From: Malachius bipustulatus
Lineage: Eukaryota; Arthropoda; Insecta; Coleoptera; Melyridae
NCBI GenBank assembly: GCA_910589415.1
Contig: OU342638.1
Coordinates: forward strand, 37,917,579 to 37,981,578
Length of the DNA stretch: 64,000 bases
Direction: 5' to 3'
Made by a program: the position numbers and the translations under genes. The notes below the pieces were generated by a model. The model was not told where the DNA came from. It saw nothing but the letters and a program-made list of their open reading frames with translations, and made no database searches. This document shows, in pieces, positions 1 to 13,349 of this stretch; position 1 is the stretch's first letter; every line of letters begins with the position of its first letter.

Positions 1-479
1 GACGGGCGAATATGAGAAAGAGAATCTAAAAAGTAGCCCCGTGTCTCGAATATATTAAAAGCCTCCAGCATCAGCTCGAGACTGCGTCGGGGCTAAAAAC
101 TTCCATCATCGGACAAATATTTTTAACTAAAAACGGAATTTTTAGCTTTTCGGCCGTTCTCGGAACTGAAATTTTAATTGCGACCGCTCCGCGGATTCTT
201 CAAGTTTTTGCCCGATTTTGCTAAAATGCTCACGTCGTAGACGGGCCGCGCAAAAACCGATATGGCCTTGTTTCGCAAATGCCTCTATGTCTGAATGTTC
301 CCATCTCCCGACTATTAAATTAAACGGCGACGGCTATTTAACACTCTGTATATATGTTTTAATTTCTGGTTCGATCGCCTTTTATTGCTTATTGTTCGTG
401 TTCGCGGACAAAACTCTACAATGTAAATGCTGAGAATATCAGAGTAATTATATCAGAGAGCCTTTTTTGCATTTCATAG

Positions 480-1510
480 TATGAAACTATAATAATTATT
501 ACCCCGTAGGAGTATTAAAATTTTACAAAGCCGCGCAGTAGCCACTTTGGTCCGCCATTAACAGGCCAATGTAAAACGCGCCTTATTTGTCCGCCATTAA
601 CAGGCCAAAACGATAACGATTACATCAGCAAATAAAGAAATTAATTTAAACTTTTATAAAGAGGTAACGAAAAAATCTACGTATAGGTATTCTGGGCTAT
701 CGATAATCCCATCTAATTTTATTTGGCCTGAAAATGGCCGCTAGTAGGCTGATGCTCTTTCTCTTATTCTGTTCCATCACGGTTACTTTAAAAATGATTC
801 CGCTGAGAATGCATAACAAATAATAATCCCTCAATTAGAGGAAAAAAAATCCTGTAAACATTACCAGGCTGGAGTAAAACGCACATTTCTTGTTCGCCAT
901 TAACAGGCCATAGCGAATAGTGAACAATTCATAAGAAAGAAAAAGACTTCATTGCCATTTAAAAAAATCAGGTTTGTTCAGTTTTCTCGCGTTATTGATC
1001 AAAAAAACCTGAGAGATTTTTTCTGCAATCAAGCAAACATCTAATTTTGTTTGGCCTGAAAATGGCCGCTCGTAGACTGATTCTCTTTCTCTTGTTCTGT
1101 CCCGCCAGGGAGAGCGTATAACACATAAAAATCCCTCAATTAGAGAAAAAAAGTCCAGTAAACATCACCACGTTGAAGAAAAACGCGCTTTTTTGGCCGC
1201 CATTAACAGGCCAAAGCGTTACCGATCTATAAACGCAAGGAAACAAGTTTACTGGACGATTCTTATGAAGAGGGCTTGTCCACGAAAAAATCTGGGGATT
1301 TTTTGGGTTTTTTAATCTAATTTGATTTGGCCTGAAAATGGCTGCTATAGTGTACTGGCTCTTTTTTTGAGCTCTGTTCGCTCTGATATTTGAAATGATA
1401 ACCCTGATGGCGATTAAAACAATTACAAATCTCTTTATACAGAGAGAAAAACGTCCAATAGTCACTTTTTCTTTTTCCGCCATTAACAGGCCATGAAGAA
1501 TTATTCATAA
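480..1510. repeat. Tandem repeat of about 300 bp with GCCATTAACAGGCCA core
   Basis: The core GCCATTAACAGGCCA occurs near 555, 592, 896, 1199 and 1479. A second core, TTGGCCTGAAAATGG, occurs near 722, 1052 and 1326. The second core is roughly the reverse complement of the first (CCATTTTCAGGCCAA), so each unit carries inverted ends around an AT-rich middle. Open frames here are short and look incidental. I do not recognise the family. Confidence 0.8.
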
Positions 1511-2885
1511 CTAAACTTTTTGAATACTAGACACGTTAGATATCTCTTTATCTTTGTTTTATTAATCACAAATCTGTTATATTTATAAAAAAATGACACA
1601 ATTAGAGAATATCTTCATAATAGATAGAGATGCCATGAATATACCGAGTGTTGAAATATAAGGGCGCGTTCTTGAAAAAAAAAACTTACCAGGATTCAGG
1701 CCATAAGAATTAGGTGACAGTAGGCCTGTAGTGACAGTTGCCATTGTTGCCAGCTTGCAGTCATTCCTGAAAATGAAAGAAAAAACGTTTCACAATCGGT
1801 TAAAAGGTTCGATTAATTAAATATCGTTCTAATCAGGAATGGTGAATTGATCTGACCGAATTCCGTCAGATCGATTTCGATTTCGAGAAGAATGAAGAAT
1901 TGCCTGCGAATTCTGAATATTAACGAATAGCCAGCGACGTTTATAAGACGCGGAAATAGTTTTTAACTGTAGCAAAGTAAACGGGTTTCCAAATCGGTTT
2001 ACAGTTGTTGTTGGTTGTTGGTCGCAGATCTGGCATTTAAAAAATCGCGTCGTTCGTTATTTAATAATAATTATTATAATGGAAATTTCCCAACTGGAGC
2101 AACGATCTCCTCTTATTTAGGTAGGTATTCATTCCATTCCGGCAGATTCTAATCGCTCTCTTTTTCGAACATCGAGCAGTATTTTATAATAAGAGCAATT
2201 CACTCACGATAGTCACCAGTTCGCACCAGCTGGATGGATGCACGAAAGAAGAAGAAGAATGGAGATGATACATTTCGTGACATATTAAATAATAAAAATT
2301 ACAGACTATACTAGTTTAGTTTTAGTGAACCCTCAAAGGAAACCTGGAACCGCTCGCTTGGGGACTTTTTTTCAATATTAGCCTACTAAAAAGCTGATTT
2401 ATCGCAGTGCGATGTTTATTCCAGTCGACCAGCGCGAGTGATCGTCGGAACGTAAATAGGAACGGTGGCTATGTTCGCCTCGGCCGACCGATTTCTCATC
2501 GAAATATTCAAATTTCGACGCGGCGGAGAAGGGTAGCGGAAATTTGCATACGGCCATCTGCGCCATTACAACCCTTAAACATAGAATCATCCTGGGCCCG
2601 GGGGTAAAAGAATAGATTTGAAATATTACAGTACACCAGCCCCTGGTTTGAGATTTCTAATGGATTTATCACCCTTTTTATGTAACTCTGATGGCGAGCT
2701 GCGGCCGTGTGTTTCATTTCACAAAGAAAATCATTAATTCCGTTTCTGGGTCGGATATTTATTTCACGGAGCGTAATATTCAAATTTTTGAGCGAACCAG
2801 TTCCTCGCCGCCATTGCGAGTGTGCAATAAAAAAATGACGCTTAAAAACTAGACAATTGGAATAATAGTTTTTAATTGTTACTGT
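1511..2885. other. Mostly unique AT-rich DNA, no gene seen
   Basis: There is no long open frame with recognisable protein content. Two overlapping 60-90 codon frames on opposite strands near 2400-2780 share the same GC-richer stretch and show no domain. The stretch at 2400-2800 is slightly richer in GC than its surroundings and could be a conserved noncoding element, but nothing in the sequence proves it. Confidence 0.5.
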
Positions 2886-5482
2886 TGGTCCTTCGAGCAG
2901 GATAAATATTTTTTACTCTAACGTGGAATCATAATAATTATTGAAAGATGGAATAATCAATTAAACAATAAAACGTGGCATGAAAACTATAAAATTCAAA
3001 CATTAATGAAATAAATGGTTCTTCGAGCATTATTAATTAATTACCTACTTGGAACTCGATACCTACCTACGAGTTTCCGTTGATTGCGAGATATTAAAAA
3101 AAGCTAAAAAAGTGATAAAAAAAGCTGCTCAGAGCTCATAAAAATTACCTCTAGAACTCGTCTTGGATGTTTATTTTCTTTTTTATTTACTTTTTTAATT
3201 TCTGTAATCATGCATAATCCTATTATTCCATCACTTTACTTGCTAGAGCGTTTATTTTATTTTTTTAATAATAATTGTCCTCTTGGACTTGTCAAAACTC
3301 GTACTCTGTCACTTGATTGTTAATTAACTGTCAGGGATGCAAATTTACCACGAGATTTACAGTAAAAACGACTAGATTTTTTATAAAATGGTCCTTTGAG
3401 CCTTCTATTTGCGGATTAAAAATTATTATTTTCATTTTTTATTTTCTAACACGATTTAAACTTGCTAATTGTCATTTAATTACTCAAAATTGATGCTAAT
3501 CTCGGTCGAAATTTAATATGTAGTCGCTTAAAACATTTTTATAAAAAGGTCCTTCGAGCCTGATTAATTTATACATCATTGATCTTGTTTTATATTATTT
3601 TTTTTTAATATTTTCTTGAATATTTCTAACTGGTGAACTCACATTAAAAAAAAAATAGAAACGCTTTTAACAAAGTTTTATTAAAAAAAACTAGCGCGAA
3701 TTTTGAAATAAAACCGCGTTTTTTATTAAACGGTCCTTTGAGCCTGATTACCTAAGGCACTGTTAGTTAAAAATTATAGCAAAACTGCCGCCGTATTCAA
3801 AATACACAATATAATAAGCGCTTCATTTTATTTTATTAATGGTCCTTCGAGCTTCAACCATTTGCACAACTTATCTTCGTTTATTTTTTTTTTTTGCACT
3901 TGTCAGTTTTTAGCCTAAAAATCAGAAAGGAAGCGTTTGTTTGATAAGTCCATTCTATACAAAATTAAAGTAGACCAAATTTCCTACATTTATCATACAA
4001 AACGGTTTTTTGTAAAACTAATTGTTCCGCCGGTAGAGTGCGCCCTAAAAAATTGCATGGCACTTTTTGCCCAAATTTTTGCACTTTTTTCATTTCTTGG
4101 CCTAAATCTCACAAAGGAAGCGTTTTTTCGACAAGTCTATTCTATACAAAATTAAAGTAGAAAAAATTGTCTACATTTCTCATAGATAACGTTTTTTTTG
4201 AAAAACTAACCGTTTCGCTGGTAGAGCGCGCCAAAAATTTTGTGCCCAAATTTTTGCACTTTTTAAGTTTTTGGCCTAAATCTCAGAAAGGAAGCGTTTT
4301 TTAGACAAGTTCATTCTATACAAAATTAAAGTAGACAAAATTTACTACATTTCTCATAGATAACGTTTTTTTTAAGAACTAATCGTTCCGCCGGTAGAGC
4401 GCGCCAAAAATTTTGTGCCCAAATTTTTGCACTTTTTTCAGTTTTAGGCCTAAATCTCAGAAAGGAAGCGTTTTTTCGACAAGTCTACTCTATACAAAAT
4501 TAAAGCAGAAAAAATTGTCTACATTTCTCATAGATAACGTTTTTTTTTGAAAAACTAACCGTTTCGCTGGTAGAGCGCGCCAAAAATTTTGTGCCCAAAT
4601 TTTTGCACTTTTTAAGTTTTTGGCCTAAATCTCAGAAAGGAAGCGTTTTTTCGACAAGTTCATTCTATGCAAAATTAAAGTAGACAGAATTTACTACATT
4701 TCTCATACATAACGTTTTTTTTAAGAACTAATCGTTCCGCCGGTAGAACGCGCCAAAAATTTTGTGCCCAAATTTTTGCACTTTTTTCAGTTTTAGGCCT
4801 AAATCTCAGAAAGGAAGCGATTTTTCAACAAGTACACTCTATACAAAATTAAAGTAGACAAAATTTGCTACATTTCTTATTTAAAACGTTTTTTTGGAAG
4901 ACTAACCGTTCCGCCAGTAGAGCGCGCTAAAAATTTTGTGCCCAAATTTTTGCACTTTTTTTTGGTTTTTGGTCTAAATCTCATAAAGGAAGCGGTTTTT
5001 CGACAAGTACACTCTATACAAAATTAAAGTAGATAAAATTTCCTACACTCCTCATAACTATTTTTTTTGTAAGACTGGCCGTTTAAATTAAAAAGAAAAA
5101 ACAAGCGCTTTTAATACTTAATATATGTTTTTTAATAAATGGTCCTTCGAGCTCGATTACATTTATAATAAAATACACTTTTTATGTTCGATTTGGATCG
5201 AAAATTCTTATTATTGAGAGCTTTCTTAACTTGCGAGCTGTCATTTTGTTAGGTAGTCAAGCTAGCACACAATTAAATATACTACATCAAATGATCCTTT
5301 GAGCCTGATTAATCTATACTCTATTTTTCATTTCCATTAAAAATTCTTCTATTTATTTTATACCATTCTTCTAGCACAGTTTAAACTGGCTAATTTTAAT
5401 TTAATTAGTTAAAATTAGAACAATCTCGTGCGCAATTTAAAAAACAAGCGATATTTTCATCAAATGGTCCTTCGAGCCTGAT
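2886..5482 (+). repeat. tRNA-Tyr primer-binding-site-like motif, cluster A (9 plus-strand copies)
   Basis: Copies related to TGGTCCTTCGAGCCGGAT start at 2886, 3016, 3389, 3547, 3731, 3840, 5140, 5292 and 5465. The consensus is exactly complementary to the last 18 nt of eukaryotic cytosolic tRNA-Tyr including the post-transcriptional CCA, the form expected of an LTR-retrotransposon primer binding site. In this cluster most copies read CCTGAT instead of CCGGAT, and intervals are 110-190 bp where the copies are dense. The DNA between them is AT-rich and poorly conserved. I see no LTR pair or gag frame, so the cluster is probably a decayed and amplified retroelement leader. Confidence 0.75.
3885..5085. 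repeat. 174-bp satellite, about 7 copies
   Basis: The marker AAAGGAAGCG recurs with its AAGCG at 3931, 4118, 4292, 4466, 4641, 4815 and 4990. After the first copy the spacing is 174-175 bp. Each unit also contains CAAAATTAAAGTAGA and a GGTAGAGCGCGCC segment. Units at 4292/4641 and 4466/4815 look more alike than neighbours, hinting at a two-unit higher-order period. The array lies inside the tRNA-Tyr motif cluster and interrupts its spacing. Confidence 0.88.
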
Positions 5483-5879
5483 ACGCATTTTATCTTCGGT
5501 TTGGAATTTGGATCCAAAATTCGGTTAATTCAACTATTCTTCAATCTTTGAACGGTAGTGGTGGTCCGGTTAAGTAAAAAGATTGTACTGGAGTATGCTA
5601 AAATTGATATAAACCAGTACTGCCGATTAAATTTGCCCCAGTTTGGGTCATTGTACGCTGCCGGTTCTATCCGGGAAGAAGTACCGAATGGGTTTTTTTC
5701 TTTTCTCGCCGGGGCAATTGAAAATATGTAAATTCGGATTCGAAATAATCTCGACTTTGAAGCGAAACACCTACAACTACACAAACGAAACGAGATCGAA
5801 ATAAAATTAATATTTCTATCGCGTTCATGGATCTAACAAACTTATGAATACATTAATAATTTTTTTTTACTTGATATTT

Positions 5880-5960
5880 GAGACAGAAAGAGAGAGAGCG
5901 AGAGAGAGGGGACGAGAACGAACCAGATCAACAAAACAAGAGAGCGAGAGCGAGCAAAGA
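5880..5960. repeat. AG-rich microsatellite
   Basis: Imperfect GA/AG-rich simple sequence (AGAGAGAGCGAGAGAGAGG and similar). Open frames on both strands across it are low-complexity artefacts. Confidence 0.9.
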
Positions 5961-6442
5961 ACGGGCGAAATACCAGATTTCAATCGTCTTGGGCAACGAG
6001 AGAACATTATTATAAACGCGAGCAGAGCGTATATTTCTTTACCCAGACAATAGAAATAATTACATTTTAATAAACCCAAGGTCCCTCCAGTCACGAATCC
6101 GTTCAGACCATTAACACAATGGTTTACTGGTAGGTATATAAGTAAGGCCTAGCCTTACGTGGGCATACGCAAACAACCTATAATTGTTATATTTGTACTT
6201 TATTAAATGTCTTAATATCGTTAATTGCCGACAGGAGGCTCGGTTGTAGTTGTAGATTATGAATTTCGCTGCGCGCTGATTGAGCAAGCAAGCCAAGCTA
6301 GCTGCTCGAAAAGTTCTCGTAAATCTTCCAACGCAGATTTTATTAGATTTATCTATTCGCTCGTATTTGGTTATGGACGTTCCAAATTCCAGTTCTCGTT
6401 ATTAAATTGATCGTTTTGTTCGTTTTCAACCTCTGAATCTCG

Positions 6443-6460
6443 ATCAGGCTCGAAGGACCA
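6443..6460 (-). other. tRNA-Tyr PBS-like motif, minus strand
   Basis: The plus strand reads ATCAGGCTCGAAGGACCA, one base different from the tRNA-Tyr 3' end. It is the first copy in reverse orientation and closes cluster A, so the cluster is flanked by oppositely oriented motifs. Confidence 0.8.
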
Positions 6461-7320
6461 TTTGTTATTTATCTATCTCGTTTCGTAAGCGCTCCCATTT
6501 TCAATTCAAACTTCGCGCGCTTAATTTCTCCCACAGTTAATTTCGTGTCAATAGTTAAGAAACATAATATTTACTTAGAGCATGCATTTTAACTCTAAAC
6601 TCAAGGGTCAATAATAAAAATAATTATTATTTCCCATTAGCGTGATGTTTTCGAATATTTTTAACGATCGTACCTATAAAGAGTATTTTTTTATAACATC
6701 AGCTCAGCTCATCGGTAATAAAACTAAACCGAAAACTGGATTGTCCGTAAAAGTTATAAAAGCAAAGTCGAAGAAGTGTAGATTGTTTAATATGCGCGTC
6801 TTAGAAAATTATATGAGATTTTACAAGATAAGATCCGAGATCTGACTTTGAAACGCTCTTCGGGCGCCCCATTCCATCATCAAACCTAAAAGTTAGAAGG
6901 AGAGAGAAAGAGAGAAAAGAGAGAGACTAGACCGACACGAAATGTGCATATAAAAGTAACGAACAAGTTTCTCGTCTCTCTCTCTCTCTCTCTCTCGCTC
7001 TCTCACACACACTCCTCTGGATTTTATCTCCAGACCCGGAATTTAAAAGTTGTAAAAGATCTAATAAAAACCGAGAAATTAAGTAATAGAATTTATAAAT
7101 TATCGTCGTTCCGAGATTAAGTTTCCCATTCGACACATCCTGTGGACGTGTAGGAGAAAGATAAGAGCAATATCCCTTTCCTATTTTCGTGAAACGGCTA
7201 CAAAACTACAATTAACTGGCCCCCTACACAGCGGTCCCAAACAAAACGCTACACGATTCGCTTTTATTAATTAATAAAAATAATAAATCGATTTTTTAAA
7301 TTATCGAACTTATTTAATAT
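6461..7320. other. AT-rich DNA with a TC/CA microsatellite, no gene
   Basis: Contains a (TC)n tract near 6975-7005 followed by CACACACA, and AGAGAGAAAG-type sequence near 6900. No open frame with recognisable protein features was seen. The 67-codon frame near 6642 has no domain and no homologous neighbour. Confidence 0.55.
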
Positions 7321-7321
7321 A

Positions 7322-8150
7322 TAACACCCTGTATATTCAACCATTTTCGCGTAAAAAATCGAATTACCTTTCAAACGATACCAAACTCGACTTACCTAAA
7401 TCAAACCGTTCAGGAATTATTTAATATAACGATCACTAGAACACTCTGTATGAAAAAAGCACCCATACTCTGTAGTCGAATATCTATTAAACCGTTTCAG
7501 TTAGATACACCGAGTTTGGTCTCGTTTAAGACGTCTCACTTCGGGCTTCCAAATAAACGTAAAATATACAGGGTGTTACTATACAAATAAGAAAGTTATG
7601 AGACTTCAGATAATTACGCTTTTAAATTATAATAATTTTAAAACGTTTCTATTGAATTTGAGTCATTTAAATGAAAAAAAAAATTATAACATTGGTTTAA
7701 AGCGATATAAATGAGGCTAATTAATTATTTGATATAATAACACCAAGTATATTAAATCATTTTCGCATAAAGAATGAAATTATGGTTAAAACGATACCAA
7801 ACTCGACCTATCTAAATCAAACCGTTCAGAAGTTATTTAATATAACGATAAATAGAACACTCTGTATGAATAAAAAGCACCAATTACTTTGTAGTCGAAC
7901 ATCTCTTAAACCGTTCCAGTTGGATATACCGAGTTTGGTCTCATTTAAAAAGTCTCACGTCGGGCTTCCAAATAAACGTAAAATATACAGGGTGTTACTA
8001 TACAAATAAGAAAGTTATGACATTTTGAAATAATCACGCCTGTAAATTATAATAATTTTATCAAGTTTCTATGAAATTTAAATGATTTTTATGATCAAAA
8101 TCATCCAGGGGTGATTTAAAAGCGACATAAACGAGATTAATTATAACACC
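7322..8150. mobile_element. Duplicated MITE-like unit with AACACCCTGTATA ends
   Basis: Copy 1 (7322-7579) opens with AACACCCTGTATA and closes with its inverse TATACAGGGTGTT. Copy 2 (7736-7998) has a decayed left end (AACACCAAGTATA) and an intact right end. Both are followed by related sequence (AAGAAAGTTATGA, then AAATTATAATAATTTTA), so the duplicated unit is about 414 bp. No transposase is present. Similar termini occur in the family at 10.3-15.5 kb, suggesting a shared superfamily. The class (TA-targeting MITE or other) is uncertain. Confidence 0.7.
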
Positions 8151-9640
8151 CAGAATAGAAAAATGGCCCTATAATAAAAAAAAGGACGATTTCTCCCCAC
8201 GAATTTTCAACTTTGAAGTTTGAAAACTCTGTTTTGATTTTTTCTTCCTATTTTTCGCATAACTGGATTCGAGCCCCAGGTATTGTCTTCACTTTGCCAC
8301 CGCCAAAAAACTTTAACCCCGAATTTTAACGTCATCATAATGACTTTTATTGAAAAATTGACGATAGTTTCTACGACTTTTCGAATTTAACGTTTCCAAA
8401 GTGACAGTTCAAATTTCTATTTCACATTTCTCCCATAATTGCGTCGTAGCTTGGAGTCTCTTCGTTACGTCAAAATAATAATAATATGGTCGCCATCCTG
8501 GTTTTTTGAATGGGCAAAAATTTCCTTTGGTCTGGGTATGGATTCGTCTCTATATTTCCCTTTAATCTGATATTCAGGGGCCATTTTCTTTCAAAACTAT
8601 GACCGCAATAAAAAAATGTCAAGGTCTGACGACGTAGCCAAATTTTTTACAACTGTCAAATATTGAGCGATCAAAGCGACTAATAAACAAAACCAATTAA
8701 CCATCAGGTAAATTTTTAACTCAAGACGACGATCGTTTGAGAGCCCCTGGTGCTCCGGTGGTGGTGCTCAATAATCCAACAGAATGACCGGCAGTTCGGT
8801 TTCGGTAGTAGGTAGCCAGTTCGTGGAGAGCCAGAGCCACCGAGCGCGATCTCCGGACTTTTTACCATACACACACATACACGCACACAACCGCACCGGT
8901 GAACGCCAGAGGTCTATTTTAATTTGTCCATATAAATGTAAATTCCGAGATAAAAATCATGTTATCCGAATTTAAAATAGCCGTCCGTGACCGTGCACGT
9001 AGTAATTCTTCTTCCAGGCCGGGCCGATCGTTTTCCTCTCCTCGGCCGTCTCCATTATTCTTATTCTCGGGGCAGCGGGGGGACGCCTTTCTTGAACGCC
9101 TTTCATTATTACGGCAGCAACAACAGCACACCGAGCGTAAATTAATTCATTTCTCGCGTAATGAATGCGAGATGTCGACGAGTTATAAATAACAAACTTG
9201 TTATTTTTTTTTTAATTCAAACTATTACGCTCCCCTTGATTGAACCCGAGCGCCGCCTCCCCGGAAGGGGTCGAATCAGCGGTGTTGCCTCTCTCCCGAA
9301 AATCCCGAAAATCCCGGTTTCACTTTGAATTTGAAATAAGCGCATGCACGTTTCCGTTTCATAATAACGTGCCCCGTTTCTTAATTTAGTCCCGAACGCG
9401 TTGTTATTAATATTAATCCCGCTCGACGTTTTCGTTTGTTGTTCCGAACCAATCAGGTGAATTTTCTCATATTTATAGATTTCAGCAGACCGACGACTTC
9501 TGGCAATTAGCGAAATAAATCCCGTCCGTATCATTTACTCCCGGGCTATTTCTGAACCTTTTCCCATCATCGTGTTTTCACTATCCCGGCCGAATTTTCC
9601 GGCGGAAACTTCCTTCAAACTTGTTCTTCATAGCAATAAT
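8151..9640. other. Low-repeat segment with GC-richer core at 8740-9560
   Basis: From about 8740 to 9560 the DNA is clearly more GC- and CpG-containing than the window average, with a short CACACA tract at 8870. Overlapping open frames on both strands (60-105 codons) have low-complexity S/R-rich translations and no recognisable domain. It could be a regulatory island or untranslated exon, but no splice or promoter evidence is decisive. Confidence 0.4.
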
Positions 9641-9654
9641 AATAAACGATATGG

Positions 9655-10260
9655 TTCATAGTATTGGTCCTTGCAGTACGCCGCACGTCTCTATTTCTTC
9701 ATGTTAGCGATGAAAAAATATTAAAGGTCCCAATATCGATCCTTGTGGTACTGTTAACGAAATATGGTACTCTAATGGGACACAAATTTTTTCATACCAC
9801 ACCCCTAAACTCAACCAAATGAAGAACATTCAAATCTCCATGGAGCACCAGTACCAATACCTATACTAGCACCATAGGCATCAATTCCAGGACTTTCATT
9901 ATTTGGAAAACCACGAGGAGCTATACTAAGGCCGATTTAATTTATATTAACCAGCACTGTCGATTTTTCAATCAATAATATCATACGAATTTATCGACAT
10001 TTTACGTGAGGCTAAAAAAATATAATTCTAAAAATCACCTCTTAATGGCGTTGGCGTACCAGAGGGGTCAATACTGTGACCGTTATTATTTACATTGATA
10101 GTCCATTGTTATATTTCTTATTATCATCGTCAGTAAATCGACGTTTCTCGTTACGTTTCGTTGGATTTTGGCAATATTTTAAAAAATCATGTCATCATAG
10201 ATGGAGTACCACAGGGAACAATACCAAGACCAATAATTTTTACATTAATAATAATATTTC
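9655..10260. pseudogene. Cluster of short non-LTR RT core (motif B) fragments
   Basis: At least five pieces translate into the RT motif-B region G-V-P-Q-G-S-x-L-G-P. Minus strand: 9660-9690 reads GVLQGPIL, and 9700-9757 reads VPQGSILGPLIFF. Plus strand: 9904-9955 reads GKPRGAILRPI, 10045-10100 reads GVPEGSIL-stop-PLLFTLI, and 10203-10255 reads GVPQGTIPRPIIFTLI. Only about 10-20 residues are recognisable each time, and the catalytic YxDD box that should follow was not found. Minus-strand copies come first and plus-strand copies second, so they diverge. These are dead fragments of Jockey/CR1/RTE-type elements. Confidence 0.7.
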
Positions 10261-10269
10261 GTTCGGAAG

Positions 10270-11530
10270 GAATCAAAAAATGCAATAATATACAGGATGT
10301 TCCATGAGAAATTATCGAGTTATTGATGGTTATTAAGTGTTAATTAGCTCTTTTTAGTCGCAGTAAACTTTTTAGCGGTGTACTAATCTCTTATTTTAAT
10401 TCAAATTAAAAAAAAATAGATATGGTACCGTTAGGAAATGATTCCAACGTTGTTGTTAAGTTATATGCCACTAAAATGAGCTAAAAACGGACTTAACGTA
10501 CAAAAAATCGATAATTTCATATGGAACACCCTGTATATTATTGCATTTTTGGATTCCTCTTTAAACGCTCGTCTGATTTGATAGGTCACACTATATGTCT
10601 AAGAGTGATATTTTCAGAGCTATTTTTGCTTTAATTTTTTGACATTTAGAATGAAGATTTGACATTAGTACAGCACTAGCGCTAGCGCAATAGGAAATTA
10701 TTCATTATTTTTAAAGTTCATGTGACAAAAAAAGAAAAATAACGCGCTTAACAGTCAATAAATCGATAATTTCATATGGAGCACCCTGTATATTATTGCA
10801 TTTTTGGATTCCTCTCCGAACGCTCGTCTAATTTGATAGGTCGCACTATATGTCAAAGAGTGATACTTTTCGAGCTGTCCTTACATTAATTATTTGACAT
10901 TTGAATTCCCCTTCAATCGCTCATCTAGTTTGATATCGTTCTACCGGCTGTAAAGTAATATTTTTTCTCCTGTTTTGACATTGATTGCAATAATGACATT
11001 AGCAGTAAGCACTAGCTCTGTTAGAAATAGAGTTACCAACAAAATGACTTGATAATTTGATTTTATATTGACAAAAAATTTATTAAAGGTAGTGTTAGTT
11101 TGACAGTTATTATTATTGTTGTTTGAAAAATACTGATGTATGTCAAAGTATAAACGAAGATAATTCGAAAAGTACAACTTTCCAGTCCATAGTGAGACAT
11201 ATCAAGTCAGACTAGAATTGTCTGACTAATCCGAAAATGAATCAATATACAGGTGTTCCATTAAAGAAAACAAAATAAGAGGCTGTTTCTTGTATAAATA
11301 TGAGTGTGGCTACCATTAAAATAATTATTCCAGTCAAAAAAAGCATAAAAAATTATATAAAAAGAGAAAAAAAATTAAGACCGTAAAAGTAGCAAAATTT
11401 CAATCGGTATAACTCGAAAAGTACAACTTTTCAGCCTATAGTGCGACATATCAAGTCAGACTAGAATTGTCTGAATAATGCGAAAATGTAAAAATATACA
11501 GGGTGTTATAAATGAAATAACGAAGTTTGA
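10270..11530. mobile_element. Palindromic MITE-like family, block 1
   Basis: Family units consist of AATATACAGGGTGTT, an adjacent ATGAAATTATCGAG flank, and an inner arm containing GAATCCAAAAATGCAATA and GACCTATCAAATCAGACGAG. In this block, termini lie near 10290 (+), 10525 (-), 10783 (-), 11250 (+) and 11500 (+). The inner part carries a CTAGCGCTAGCGC palindrome near 10677. The later plus copies are a divergent subfamily with CAGACTAGAATTGTCTGA. No coding capacity was seen. Confidence 0.7.
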
Positions 11531-13340
11531 GGCGTTTTTTAAAGAAATGAATGAAAAGTGGTTAATAATTCTTGAATTTCTGGTAAAGATTGACATGGTT
11601 AAAGTTTAATAGAGGTGAAAAAGACTTATCTTTTTTATCATTTCTCAGATAGAGGCGCTTATCAAACACCTAATTTTAGCAACTCGATCACCGTTTCGAC
11701 TTTGTTTGAACTCATCTGCATTTTCGAACTTGCTGCTTTTCTGATGATTATTTGTCTGGTCTAGATCATCCCCGCAGGTCCAGTTCGAGTAGATTGATTA
11801 TTGATCGATCATGGATGTAAGGTAATGTACCGGCGGTTTTTTTTTTAATGAAACAAAAGATAGAATGAAATATGGAGATGTTGCGTAACGAGAGATAACG
11901 CGCATGCAGCAAGCGAGAAGAACGTCCATTTTAAATATAAAGATAAAAGTAATATTTCGTGCGCCAAAAAAGAAATCACGTCGAACAGCGGATAAATCGA
12001 ATTCTTGACTAATTGCGCTTGTTCATAGAGAGGCGCGCACACTAAAATTAAAACAGCCTAAAAATAACATTCCTATTATACTGCCCCGTCCAAACATTGT
12101 CCCCCATTTGTCGCCCAAATTACCGGTTATTAATCGCGCAGATGAGAAGAAATTCTTTACGTTCATGCAGGCCGGCCTGATAAATTGGACTACGAGACGG
12201 GCCCCGGTATTTTATCGAATTATTCTCGCTTTTTTATAGTGAAAAACCGTGTAACCGAAAAGGTCGGATTTACATAATAATTAGTCAGATTTTGTGTGAA
12301 AAATGTATAAGCCGCTCGAATAACACCCGTAAGTGGTGGGCTCGGTCATCTCTCTCTCTCTCTCTCTTTCTCTCCATATGGGTAGATATATGTATAGGTA
12401 GGTACTTACTCTCTGGTCCGAGGAATTTCGAATTATTAACTAAATTCGAAAATTATGGAAATCCCGACGGGGACAAGACAAATCACTCTCCGGCCTGCCG
12501 GTTGGTTCTCTTATTAACTTAACTTTACTTAACTCTCCACGTGACGTAATAGAGAGTGCCCTTACAATAATAATACAATCGCGATGTGGCTGCGTTAGGG
12601 TTAAAGTCAACTAGGTACTATGCACCAGCACCTTTTATTATAATGGTTGGATAGAGAGCGAAATAAAATAAAACGAGTAACTATTATCAGTTCGGGTGAA
12701 ACGGTCTCTTAACCATTATTATTGTTGCTTGTCTTTGAATTTACAGTCTCCGGAGATATAAATATAAAATTTTATTACGTTTCCACTATAAATTCCCCGG
12801 CGCTGCGGAAAAATTAGTTTTATTGAAAATATGATTTAATGTTACTAGTTCTTGGTTTATTGTGTATCCGTGCGTTATATACCAACCGGCCGTACTTACA
12901 TATACAAATACATATACACACACACACACGAACCGTTCACTCTATGCCATATAAGTTTTAATCTTTGAGTTGAAATACGATCTGTGTGTTTGCTTTTTAT
13001 ATGCGCAACTCTTTATCAGGCTCACTCGCAAACAACTTATTATACACATTGTATTTAACGCCGTAACGATCCCTCTGTCTATAAAACGAAACGAAACGAT
13101 ACACTTTCCCACAATAATAATAATACTATTATTGGTCTTAAGAGCCTCTTCTTCTTCTTCTTCTTCTTCACCGTGATCAGTGATGATCACCATCTGCCTC
13201 TACTAGGCTCATCTCTCATCTTTCCTCTCCTCAGTCTCAGTCTTAGTACTCTCAGTCAGTTCTCTCATCACCAGCATCAGCAACTCTGCTCGATTAATTA
13301 TTAAATTAACCACCCCAAACTGTAAATAAGATAATCCTCG
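11531..13340. other. Low-repeat AT-rich DNA with microsatellites
   Basis: Contains (TC)n at about 12347-12372, a CA tract near 12918, and a CTT tract at about 13147-13170. There is no recognisable protein or RNA gene. TAGGTAGGTACT at 12395 and similar tracts are typical simple sequence of this window. Confidence 0.5.
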
Positions 13341-13349
13341 TGAGCATTA

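Noticed and set aside
4210..4930. GGTAGAGCGCGCC resembling a tRNA D-arm/A-box in the 174-bp satellite
   Set aside because: No matching B-box (GGTTCGAATCC) or cloverleaf could be found nearby. It is probably coincidence.
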